From Hysterangium stoloniferum (Eukaryota > Basidiomycota > Agaricomycetes > Hysterangiales > Hysterangiaceae), in contig WHVD01000011.1 of NCBI GenBank assembly GCA_015178975.1, positions 248,001 through 312,000 of the forward strand: DNA of 64,000 nucleotides, in the 5' to 3' direction. Both the position numbers and the translations under genes were made by a program. The stretch's first letter is position 1; the number at the start of each line of letters is the position of its first letter. The notes under the pieces are model-generated. The model saw only the letters and a list, made by a program, of their open reading frames with translations. It did not search any database and had not been told where the DNA came from. Shown in pieces: positions 1 to 10,959 of this stretch.

Positions 1-1509
1 AATATAATAGACAAACGAGTGAATACTTGTCAGCAGACAAATTACCAAATGCGGAACAAGGGAAGAATGCAGAAGATACGGTAACTATGATGTTCCGTAG
101 TCGGAGATCGGGAGTCGGATATTGAAACATCCGGGAATGGGTCATAACAACTCCCCAATCTCTCAACCCATGACCTCTCGACCCATGAACTCCGCCCGGA
201 CTCCCCGGGATTCCCATCCACCTGTTTGAAATTGGACAACACGATCTTGTGATGGTGCAGGCTATAAGCTGAAGCCAAATCCTACTGGATTTCCTACAGG
301 TTTCTCCAGAAACCCTCCATGTACACCCTTAACACTCTGGCGGGAACTCCAGTTGTAACTATACAATATAGAGGGTCGGGAGCATGTAAGATGGGGTCTG
401 GGAGCCCAGAGGCCAGCAGGTTTTCCGGTTCCTGACAACAACATACTCTAACAGAACACAGGTGAAAAAATGAAGGGTCAAAAAACTGTCCCAATGAGTG
501 GCCATTTTGTTTTATATATTATTCAATGAGTTTTGATCCAAATCATATGAACCAAGGCTTATCTTCAAGCCATGATCCTATAGTATCTTTTATAATTTAC
601 TTAGATTTTCTGCTTCTGCCAATGGTCCATACCAACCCAACCTTTCAAAAATGAGAAAACATTGGGACAATTCTTGGAGCCACTGTAGGTGGATGGCAAT
701 TTGACACTTTTCTTCTTCTAAGGCGGTTTTTAATCTGATAAGGACAAACCCTAATATTATGGTAGAGTATGTACAACAAATTTTGGCCCAAGCGGATGAG
801 ATTTGAATGAACTACAAGGTTCGCAAATTTGCAATGCCCTTGATTTGGCGCGCCCCTTATGTAATGCAAAGAGTTGTAAGTCCGCCACCGGAGATATTTG
901 CCACTAAGATTATTGATCGGATCGCCGGAAGCTGTGGTTTTGATCGACTTATGATTACATCTTATCTTGAACTGCTTTCGACCTGATTGTTTCCCAAGCC
1001 TCGATTTTCATGTCACGGCTATTGGGCATCTGTCCAACGCAGGGCCAAGCGCCTTTCCTGTTAATCTCTCAGGAATCGGAACTTAGCCTGCAATGGGACT
1101 CAAAGCCTCAAAGCCATTGACTTTCAGGCGTCCACAATTCTGGATAAAATACCATTTGGGAAAACACTTCTTCGTAGTACATTTTTTATTTGGTATATAT
1201 ACAAATTCCATTATTTGACTTAGGCAGGATACAATTCGTGAGGAAAACCACCCTGCATAATTGCTTAGTCCCGTACGACAAAAAAGGCACTCTCGTCGGC
1301 CTCGGAAGTGTGGAGTGTGCACAGCGCGCTGTAATTCGGTATGACTCCTCCCGACCATCCCCATGGGGTGAATTGAGCTTCGACGAATAATATGCTATCT
1401 AAGTATGACGCCCATATATATATAACTAATATCCACAGACTCAACGGCCTCGCTCTTTGCCCTTCTCTGCCTCCCCCACGTTCGCTCTACCTATTAATCT
1501 AATTGGAAG
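1..1509. other. AT-rich stretch without recognisable gene
   Basis: I see no open frame with family similarity or coherent splice structure on either strand. The last few hundred bases are the presumed promoter and 5' leader of the membrane-protein gene starting at 1510, including a pyrimidine-rich stretch around 1440-1500. Confidence 0.5.
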
Positions 1510-3456
1510 ATGCCTGCCCTCGTTCCTTTAGACAATACCTGGGGTATCCCTCCATTGTTTTCTTCTTTGTTACGCCATTTCTCAATAATTTTGAGTATAG
1601 GAGCCGTTCTTATTGGGGTTTTTCTTGGGATATGGTGAGCATGGTGTCCCCATTGATTCGCACACATCTAACATGAAATATCCAGTCTGTAAGTCTTCTC
1701 ATAACGAGAATATATACATGTTAGCATATCAGTTGACAATAATGTTTGAACTTCAAAAAAGATACGGGATTCTAACGCTACAGGTAGTGCACCACCTGTC
1801 CCATACTAAACACGGTGCTCACAGTCAACACCCGAACAGACATTCTCGTATTATCAACGATTTCCCAAGGATCGAACACATCTTAAGGCCATTGTTGGGT
1901 CTGTTTGGTATGCGTGTTCAATGGAGATGCCATTTCTCCCTGCTCATTCGGTTTATACAGGGTTCTGGACACGTTCCACACTATCCTAATCACACATATG
2001 ATATATGTGTATCTTGTCACCAACTTTGGAGATTATCAAGCACTCCAGAGAAATACTTGGTCATTTAACGTATGTGAACACTGTGGATACAGGTGAAAGA
2101 TGTTGATACGACGTTATTCTTCCTCGCAGCTACATGTGATGACTACAGTGCGTTCTGTTATCAATTACATCTTTCAAAAGGATGTCAATGGTATTTTGTT
2201 GTTGCAAGTCACTCGTGGCTTGCATTTCCCAAGTATTTTTCATCCACCGATGCTGGAAGCGTATGTGTCTCTTTTTGTTTGCGTGACCGCTCTCCCAACT
2301 TCTTGCATACAGTCGACAAAAGCAAACTCAACACCGTGATTTCCGGTTTAATATTATTCGTGGCGCTGGTTCAAATCGGTGTGGCGTTTTGCTCCCCGTC
2401 CTGTCGAACTGACTTCTCAAAGTAATACAGCTTTTGGGTTAAGTACGTCTTGATGTTCTCAACTTGAGATACATTGATAATGTTCTTCAAAATTTAGCTT
2501 GCACAGCACTTACGTATGTTTGCCCTTGCATTGTGTCTAAAATACCGTTGTTTGACATGAGGCCAGGTTCACGTTAACGGAGTATACACAATTCCTGAAA
2601 TACACAGTTCGTCGCAAAAATTATGTATGCTGATTTGCATCTCAAGCTTCTTAGTGGGCGGTAGATACATGGCTGGGATCGGCTGCGCTTTGTGATATTC
2701 TGGTCAGCGCGGCCATCGTGCGTTCGCTTTGGAGATCGCGCACTGGCTTCCCCCGGACAAACAATCTCATCATGAAACTTATTTTATGGACAGTGAACAC
2801 TGGGATTCTCACTAGGTGCGTCATTTTCCCCGTATAAGTCGTTTCCAAAGAAGATAGTGCTGACCGTGTTTGACATGTATAGTTTGTGGGCCATCCTTGA
2901 CATCGCGTTGGTGAGGTTCTCTTTTTGATTGTCTACAATATCGGTCTGACCTTGTTTCACTCAACATCGCAGTTTAGCGCCTCTCAAGACACACTCATTC
3001 ACGATTTCTTCAATGTCATGCTTGCGAAGCTTTATGCAAATACTTTGCTTGCGACGTGAGTCTCCAACTTAAAAAAAAAACAATTCGTGGAGTCATTGAC
3101 AAGCGGAACGTTTTACCGACTCAGATTGAATAACCGTCGTAGCTCGGATGACGACCAAAGCAACGTACAAAGTATAGCACTTTCTGGCGTCACCGGGGGA
3201 AGGTCTTACCCACCGAGACAGACCGATACTCAAGTAGGTCCCATCTTATCTGCGATTTCCTCAATCGGAATTAACGCCCGCCATGTAGTTGACTGGCGTT
3301 CATGTCTTCACCCACACAGTCCAAGATACTACATCCGACACCCCACGCCAGGCATCACAGGATCTCAGGCCGACTTCGTCAAGCTTAGATGACAAAAGAC
3401 CAAACTGGACCAATGACGGAGACTTGAATACAGATAAAATATCACTAGTTTTATGA
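1510..3456 (+). CDS. DUF6534-type seven-transmembrane protein
   Basis: Membrane protein of the DUF6534 family, which is very common in basidiomycetes and has no established function. It begins MPALVPLDNTWG. Characteristic stretches follow in order: LYGILTLQ, TFHTILITHMIYVYLVTNF, RNTWSFN, VFFIHRCWKL, a hydrophobic helix near SGLILFVALVQ, RSRTGFPRTNN, ILDIAL and LAKLYANTLLATLNNRR, then a hydrophilic tail. Likely exons: 1510-1543, 1601-1634, 1686-1688, 1762-1783, 1840-1907, 1961-2069, 2130-2190, 2234-2260 and from 2313. The segment 2380-2650 was not resolved. The last exons run through 2661-2810, about 2880-2911, 2972-3056 and 3130 onward. A final intron 3230-3284 is assumed; without it the frame would end at 3392. 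The third exon would be only three bases long. Family assignment is firm, exact splicing less so. Confidence 0.72.
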
Positions 3457-4739
3457 TGTTGCCAGCATAAATAGTTATTTGTTAATGTGCGGTGCCTATT
3501 CGGCGGTTACACGCCTGGTAGGTCTTAATAACCTATTTGGGCTAGATTATCTCAAGATGTGACCACCTGTACATATAATGTGGGCAAAAATACCAAGGTG
3601 GACAAATTGTAGCCTGTACGGACGGCTCCTGCGATGAAAATGCGACCGCTGGGAGCAGAGTGCGGTTCCAAGATGAAGATCCAGAAATATATCGGTGAGG
3701 CTGCCGGGCGGGCATAATGCAGGGGAATTAGTTGCGATCCTCCTGCTAGTTCACATCATTCCCCTGGTCATTGAGTTGAGAGTCTTTTGATACATAATCG
3801 ACTCGCTGACCTAGGTCCAAGCGCCGACCAAGAACCGGCAGAAGCGTGAAGATGATGCTTGTTGGACCGGGCCATCAAACAAAAGACCCACCAGAGGTCA
3901 CGATAGCATGGCTGAGCCGATGAAGTGCTAAAATGCACATTTATCGAAGTAAAGAGGCAAAGCGGAGACCCTTGGATCGAGAGGGCGGACCACGAAGCCC
4001 AGAAAGGAGCTGAGAAACCGGGCTTGTTGAATCTGACCATCTCTGAAGCAGTGGATATCAAGGGTGTTCGCCCGCGAAAGCGTCCTGCACAGAGGACTCC
4101 TGGATTTGGAGAGGCACGAAGCTCGAGAGAACGCTGATAATATCTTAGGAAAGATCGAATTTGACGTAGGAGGCTGGACTACACGCATACCGTCGAGCGA
4201 GCGAAATGGTTGGCGATGCGATAAAAAAAAAGAGCCCGGGTAGGAATGTGAGAAATTTTCTCTGGAGGGCAGCCCACGATTCTCAAGTGGTGGCACAATA
4301 TACCTGGATATGAGCCTGGCGCAGATTGCCAGTCCTGCGGATGTATAGAGACCAGGCGATCTAAAGTGGGGTCAAGGATGGTGGGTAGGCCGCTTTCTCC
4401 GTGTCCAGGACTTGTAAACGCTCCACAAAAAAAAAAAACAGAGCTGACCCTGTAAGATGACGCATCCAATAGTGCTTTGAGAAGTGTGATTAGCGGTTTG
4501 AAACAGTGTTATGGTGCCCTCCAAACGGTACAGTGAGAACATTCAATGCTGCAAAGCCTTTCTTTTTTTTTATGGGGCGTCCTGGGGTATGGTGGGGTAG
4601 CCATGCTGCTCACGTCCCCCCGCTAGGTAGTCAACTGCCTCGTACCATGTGGAATATATCTGATTCCATAGGGCATCGTGTTAATAAAACATAAAAATAG
4701 AAAGATATCCCGTTGACTGTGTCCACGACTCAAAGTCTG
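3457..4739. other. intergenic, probable decayed repeat flank
   Basis: No gene recognised. Short open frames exist on both strands but have no recognisable similarity. The stretch lies downstream, in the element's own orientation, of the reverse-transcriptase remnant at 4740-5100, so it may contain more of the same dead element. I could not identify its 3' end or target-site duplications. Confidence 0.4.
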
Positions 4740-5100
4740 GGTCTTAGCTACTCATTCCCTGTGAGCTACCGTACCAATAGGGGTTGTGTATGCTTTTCCA
4801 ATGTTGAATCTCACACCCGAAGCTTTGCACCATACATTCTGGTACCCGGTCATCTAGGCTGTCTCTGCCTGAGAGGAAGACCGTTGTGTTGTCTGCGAAG
4901 GCGTAGTGATGAGCTTTTCTTCACCTCCGGGTACCATGTACCCTTCTATATATGATTCCCGAGGGACTCTATAGCAACGTTAAAGAGCAGGCATAATGGG
5001 GGGTCCCCCTGCCTTTGAAGGGGCCGCTTAGACTGTTCGTTTTCGCCGACCGTCAAGGTTGAGAATGCCACATCTTCTCACATGAATGCATGAATGCCCA
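4740..5100 (-). pseudogene. LINE-type reverse transcriptase remnant
   Basis: On the minus strand, fragments of a non-LTR retrotransposon reverse transcriptase appear in the right order but in different frames. First comes QGDPPLCLLFNVAIESL, the conserved palm motif before the active site. Next is AFADNTTVFLSGRDSLDD, where the catalytic FADD reads FADN. Last is WCKASGVRFNIGKAYTTPIG. A stop codon follows the first motif and at least two frameshifts separate the blocks. The copy is dead. The blocks match the usual spacing in fungal LINE elements. I cannot assign a clade. Confidence 0.65.
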
Positions 5101-5224
5101 AGCACTCCGTGAGATGAATACCAAGCAAGTTTACACGTTTTAAAGGCTAAGACTTAGCACGACAATGATTTCACGAAGCACATGTGCCGATATAATAATA
5201 CTACAACGAAAGAACATACACCCG

Positions 5225-6893
5225 TCAATCAAAACCAGTCAAATCGATCCCAAACATAAAATGCTGCAAACAATGAGATCCGTTTGAAATGAGTTTTTCA
5301 GTTTTAAGAACCAGAGACGGCTCCCGACCTTATACAAGCTCATAACTTTGATGACCCACGCTTCCAGATGGAATATCTTCTTATTTCCTATTCGCATGCG
5401 GAGCTCCTGCGTTTATCTCGTCAAGAACCAAAACAAAGAAAAAAGACGAGTGCGAACGTGACGTACATATATGGCAGCCCAGTGCATAATGTCTACTTTC
5501 AGACTCTCGTCCACCTGATCAACGACACGGTCGGCAATAGTCTACTCTCACGTCAAATCCGTTCTCAAGGTGGAAAGGGCCGGTATGTGAAATACCTTCA
5601 AGACAACTGTCGGTGGGATACAATGTGCAAGCAATTCATACAGCTTAGCCCGTACGTCCATAATCCGTTGTGGCGTTTGCTCTTGCACGATCAAATCTGC
5701 AACTTTGTGACAGTATGTTTCCCAATCTGGCTTGGCGATCGATATATCCCCGCTGAGGTCAGGTCTTCGATCGAAAAAAAAAAAAAAGATCGAATTGAGA
5801 AGTGAGGTGCGGCTGGGGGGGAAGGGGGATGCTCACGACTGCATTTTGAGGGCTTCGAGAACTAGAATCGCTTTTCGCATATTACCGTTCGAGTCGTCTA
5901 TGATTTCTTTGGCAGCTTTCTCCGGCAAGTTAAAACGTTCCTTCTTGGCCACGTGAAGGAGGACAGTTTCCATCTACAAAATAATTTAATGGTTTCTTTA
6001 ACTTTTGGTGACTCTCGTCGGGACGTACTTCTTCTGGTGTAGGAGCAGCCACACGAACTAATAGACATCGACTTTTAATAGGCGCAATAAGCTTGCTGGT
6101 GCTGTTGGCACATAAAATTATCCGCATGTTCGACATGTACTTCTCCATTGTCCGACGTAATGCTGCCTGAGCATCTCGTGATAAAGAATCTGCTTCATTG
6201 ATAATGACAACTACAACAGTATGTGGCTGTTGAGAAAATCCTTCGATATATGTGTTTGTGTGAAGTATACCTTTAAATCGTTGCTTTGCACTTAAATCCA
6301 CCTGTTGTGTCTGTGCGATTTCTTTCAGGATCTCCTGGATGACAACACGGTCATACATCCCCACATCACTAAAAGCCACGTATTCACGACGCGCGAATCA
6401 AAGCAGGGGGACGATACGTACCTCGGGGTAATTTCAATGTGGTAGTTGCTCTGCACGATGTTCATGTCCAACTTGCGTTTGGAGGGCGTCATGAACACTC
6501 GTTGATCAATCTTGAGCTGTAGTAAATGAATGTCAGTAACCATTCGAGTTAGGGAGATACATGGTTTTTAGAAATTGCGTGCCTTTTCCACTCCTGCGCC
6601 GAACAATTGACAAAGTGTCGCACTGATTCGTGTCTTTTTGCCTGCTCCACTGGGACCATAGAATAAGATGTGGGGGAAGTCACCCGAGCTCGCCTTTGAT
6701 ACAAGTTGACCACGGCTAAAATGCTAATGAAAAAATTTGACCATACCAAAGATGTTAAACGTGAAGCGAGGTCCTTATGGTAGTGAAGGTCAGCGAGAGA
6801 TCGTGGACGGTGCTATAGTGTTGTCGTTTGTAATTAGGGCGTATATATGACCATTAGTATGTCCTCTATTACCTTATCAACCCAGAGAGACAT
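5225..6893 (-). CDS. RFC5: replication factor C small subunit (yeast Rfc5 / human RFC3)
   Basis: Subunit of the clamp loader that opens PCNA and loads it onto primed DNA. The protein begins MSLWVDKHRPRSL. It has the variant P-loop GPSGAGKKT (about residues 40-48), the degenerate Walker B IINEADSL, the arginine-finger SRC motif in KSRCLLVR and the C-terminal collar segments QTPQRIMDVRAKLYELL and HLEAWVIKVM. Eleven exons: 6873-6893, 6747-6812, 6583-6693, 6422-6516, 6271-6368, 6029-6210, 5837-5973, 5596-5752, 5467-5541, 5329-5406, 5225-5263. All phases agree and give 352 residues, the normal family length. The intron after GVEK starts with GC instead of GT. The start was chosen because the family begins with this short MSLWVDK segment on its own exon. 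Confidence 0.93.
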
Positions 6894-7084
6894 CAGTTCT
6901 AGAATCTTAACGCGATGTGGCACGGGTAAAAAGATTGTCAAGGTCACAGATTACAGGTGACAACGCGTGATGTCACGTAAATTATGAATTTACATATGAT
7001 TATCCAAGGTACGATACATGTTCAAGTATTATATCCAACTAACACACCCCAACAAAACGCTACATAATCACCACATTCTAGTAT

Positions 7085-8518
7085 CTAGACAAGTCCACTT
7101 CCCGCCATTTTCACGGTATCTAACACAGCCCCCCGAACAGCCGACCACCAGCCTGCCTGCATTCGCCTTTTAGCTTCCTCAGCAGCACTGATATGAGAGA
7201 CGCTGATGAGTTTGGAGGCCTCTGCAGTACGCAAGAGTCGCATCCGTCTCCGTCTAAGACGGAAAAGGAAGGAGGCCACTGATACCAGACACATGATCAC
7301 GAGGAAAGACAGCTTGGACTTTGTGAGATGTGGCATTATAGAGGCTTTAAGAAGGGTGAGGAACGACGGGGCTGAAAGGGATGTGAGAGGCATCGGGGGA
7401 GCGAGGGGTGTTGAAGGCAGCGGCGATGGGGTTTGGGTATGTCGCTGAGAAATAACGTTGGCATTACGTGTGGGATGAAATTGTATAGGACTTAGAGTGC
7501 GTGGTGTCGGAGTTAATGACGTCAACGCTGAAGAGAGCCCATTTGGTCGACGCATTGGGACAGCGGTGTGCGTTGAGGTGCTGGAGACAGAAGTGGTTGA
7601 TGGGCTGGGTGAAGGAGTTCGGGTGGGAGTAGCAGGAACGACTGTGGGCGGCCTTGGGGTGGGGGTGCGACTGGAAGATGGAGAAGCGATCTGTAACTGC
7701 CGACGTTCTTTCTTAATCGTTGAAATATGTTCCGCGTGAATGGCCTGCAGGGATTGGATGAGGTACTGCAAGAATTATCAGTCAAGTGAAACAGCAGCTC
7801 CGCTACGAAAACACACCATTCGCCTGTCTTCCCCTAGCTCATTCTCATAGCGCAAGAATTCTCGAGCATACTCCCAGTCATTTAACCGAGGAAGGATATG
7901 TAGGCAATAAACCTCCAAAACCTTCTCATACCCCTCCAGTTCTTCTGCCACCTGCCTTTCGTGCTTAAAGCCCTCATAACCCGTTTGACTTCTTCGGGTA
8001 AGCCAGTCCTCAACGATTTCCCGACCGACTTGGACACATTCGAGCTTAACGGAAGCAAGGGCAAGCGCAAGGAGAATTTGGGAAGGAAGGAACTCCGATG
8101 ACGGCCTTTCCCGGTTTGCAGGTGTGAATAGCTGTATTGAGCGACCATGCATTGTTGCAATTATAGAAGGCGGAGAAAGCATCAAAATAGTTTGTAAAGA
8201 TCCTGGAAGGGACTTGGAGGCCTGCCCCGAGGTGTACAAGGTAGTCTCCAGCGTAATTCGTAGAATGTCCCATTTCCGCCTGTGAAAACTGAGAGGGTCG
8301 AGAGTTGAAGTCAATGGAGGCTGTAGATTTGAAAAGGCAGAGAGAAGTAGAGAGTGTGTGAGTGCGACGTCACGTTGAAGGAAAGCTCTGGCGGCACGAG
8401 GGTATAGGGACCTAAGTGTAGCAACTGCGTTTTTGGTGCTTTTCCTCGTGGAGACAGGGAGTTTTGAGGTCTTAGGAGTTGTCGATGAAACCGTCATTGT
8501 CGCTGTGCTTGTTGGCAT
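7085..8518 (-). CDS. PEX26-like tail-anchored protein
   Basis: Probable peroxisomal membrane peroxin that would recruit the Pex1-Pex6 ATPases for receptor recycling. Two exons, 7817-8518 and 7085-7765, join in phase to give 460 residues. The first half is a helical, alanine- and leucine-rich domain ending WEYAREFLRYENELGEDRRM. The second exon opens with a helix YLIQSLQAIHAEHI, followed by a long Ser/Pro/Thr-rich linker. One membrane segment, LSFLVIMCLVSVASFLF, comes next, followed by a basic RLRRRR stretch and about 60 more residues. This order resembles animal PEX26, which has a similar acidic-GEERR stretch and then a C-terminal membrane anchor. Identification is by architecture and weak local similarity, so another tail-anchored protein is possible. 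Confidence 0.55.
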
Positions 8519-9170
8519 GCTTGTGGCGATGGTAGTAGTAGCGGTTGAAAACAGACGGGCGTGGCCTCCATTTACCGAAACACATGAGAGTTTCGCTTAC
8601 ATAACAGCATAGCACCCATCTCCAAGACTGTGATAAGATGAAAGAGCTGCGTGAACGATATGACAACTGGTCCCGGCGTGTAGAAGAATATAACATGAAG
8701 ATTACACTTATTATCGCATCCATATTGGAGCCATACTGTACGTCTCGACAACGTCTCGCTTCACCCCTCCATGAATTGCCCATTTCCAGCTCCGATTTTA
8801 CATCTTTCACCGGTCTCCGGCTAGCCGGTTGGTGGGAGATTTAGGTCAGCAGAGTTTTTCACAACATAGTTGCTGAGACCTCTCTTTTGTGCCATTAATG
8901 ATAGCTCAGTGGGAAATATTATATATTCCATAGATATTCTCACTAATTCTCCAAATATGTAACTCAGTATGAGAACAATGGGTGGCTTTATAGAAAGCAC
9001 CAGCAATGTTTCACAGTATAAAGAACAAGGAGAACAAAGGTATATGTTTTTGTGGCCAGTAAAGGACTATGACCTGCTTGCTATTTTAACAGCACGATGT
9101 GAAGACAAAACTACCACTTACGGACGTTGGGCGTATAATGCTATACGCTAGATATTTTGGTTCTACCTTA
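8519..9170. other. intergenic, upstream of the PEX26-like gene
   Basis: Contains the presumed promoter of the minus-strand PEX26-like gene and the 3' region of minus-strand COQ9. No further gene recognised. Confidence 0.5.
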
Positions 9171-9975
9171 CTATAATAGCCCTTTACTCTTCCCAATGGC
9201 TCTCCAACTTCGCCAAATATAGTCGGCATATTGGCCGACATCAGAGATCACGTCGCCAGCACTAGCGGACGATTCGAGGAGCGACTCGAGAAATTGATAC
9301 GCCGACGTTGGAGAGGTCAGTTGATGAAGTTCTGTGGAAGAATTATTGGAAGAGGGAGATGTGTGCAATCAGATGGGTGACTTGCCAGCTGCTGCGTAGA
9401 CTGCGGCAACGGATGCTCTACGAGCATACCAGGACGTCTGCAAGCGCATACATAGATGAACTTTCACCAAGACGTGGTTCGGAATACTCACACCGACTGA
9501 AGTGTCGCCCGATAGGACACAGGCTTGATGTGCCACTTTTGCGACATGAGCGAGGGCGGGGGTAACATGGATGGGAAATGGGATTGGGGTGTCGACGGTG
9601 GAAAGTACTGCAAATGCCTACGCTTCCTAGTTAAAATATCGCGAGCTCTAACATACCGGTGTGACATACTTCGGGGAGCTTCTCCAATACGGGCTCATTC
9701 CACTTTAGTCTTCCCTTGAGAGCGTCTCTCACTGACATATCCCCGCTCTGTATAGCGTCGCCCCCCATTTGTTCAATTCCCTCATCTAACCAAGCATTAA
9801 TCAATGTTCTCCGAGCCTCTAAACCTGGTCCAAAAAGAGCCGACACCGCAAACTCGGACAATGGCTCAGAATGTGGAGAGTCTGGAAGGGCTAGAGCTGC
9901 AAGTGATAGCGTTTGCCGTGTGAACCCGTGGGTTTTCACTAAAGGAAATGCACAGCGAAGAAGTGCGGTACGCAT
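9171..9975 (-). CDS. COQ9: ubiquinone biosynthesis protein COQ9
   Basis: Lipid-binding mitochondrial accessory protein with a TetR-like fold that presents ubiquinone intermediates to COQ7 within the CoQ synthome. Recognisable stretches are KTHGFTRQTLSLAALALP, LINAWLDEGIEQM, WNEPVLEKLPE, VAHQACVLSGDTSVG, WYARRASVAAVYAAAELHQL and a C-terminal YADYIWRSW helix. Four exons: 9670-9975, 9492-9617, 9386-9437, 9171-9331. They give 214 residues, close to other fungal COQ9 proteins. The third intron begins GCAAGT, a consensus GC donor. The chosen start gives only a short basic N-terminus, so an additional upstream targeting exon cannot be excluded. Confidence 0.9.
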
Positions 9976-10959
9976 GGATGCTAATATTCCTTGTAATTGT
10001 CACGTGATTAGAAGTCGTCAAATATTTGCAAGTGGTAAATCAGCTGTCAGTGACCATTACTCCGTGATTCAAGTTTATTTAATATCAAGCTAGATGGATC
10101 TAATAGAAGGTAGCGAGTATATCATCTGGTTTTCCAAATAAGTATATAACATTGGGAATTCATACAGGTGTGTTACGTCCAAACCTGAATGTATTTGGAC
10201 GTATACTTAGAGAGACACGAGAATGACGAAAAGAGGACATTGGCCAACACAGGCATGACTCCTCTCTGTGAAGATGGGTGATCCTCGGGTCGGCCGGAAC
10301 CGTCAAGGTGCAAGCAAGACCCGGCCGCTGGTTGTGATGAGTTAGGCAGGAGCAGACAGATATCCAAGGAGGAGTGCCCAAAAGGAGACTGTTCTGATAT
10401 CAGCAAAGACCAGGAAAGGAAATGGCGACTCTAAGAAAGTCGGTGTGGGCAGACGAGTTTGGGAATTTTGACCATCGGGGCCAATCTCATACTCGAAAGT
10501 CTTGAGCCCGTTCGGAGAATCTGAGTGTCCTCGTGCAACCGATCAGACCGGCAATAAATTTTGAATAATTATTGTGGATCTCTAGAAGATGTATATCCAG
10601 CTGGAGCACAGCTGGAGCTTCATTTCAGACCAGATCTGGAGACCCCATCGGCTAAGGCCGCCGTTAGCTAACCAAATTTTTGAGTCGCCGTCATCTCACT
10701 CCAGGCGCTTACCATTTTATGACGTTTTCGGAAAGACACTTGACAACAAGGGTGGTATAAGATTCCTCGTCTTATTCAAGTTGTTTATCTTTAAAGTCTC
10801 CTATCCCATCACCTCTTTATATCTTCCCAAGTCTTCGCAATCGACGTTTTTCTTCCTTTCTAATCTTATCGAGCGTCGTCACACACAAGTCGACATCATC
10901 CGGTCATCTCCAGTCCTATAGCACATTTAACCTTCAGCCAACAACCTACCTCCTCAGTC
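9976..10959. other. divergent intergenic region COQ9 / TPS1
   Basis: About 1 kb between two divergent genes, presumed to hold both promoters. The last 180 bases before TPS1 are strongly pyrimidine-rich, typical of fungal 5' leaders. I found no repeated motif that I could name. Confidence 0.5.

Noticed and set aside
4713-4955. Plus-strand 80-codon frame
   Set aside because: It is the antisense of the decayed reverse transcriptase on the minus strand.
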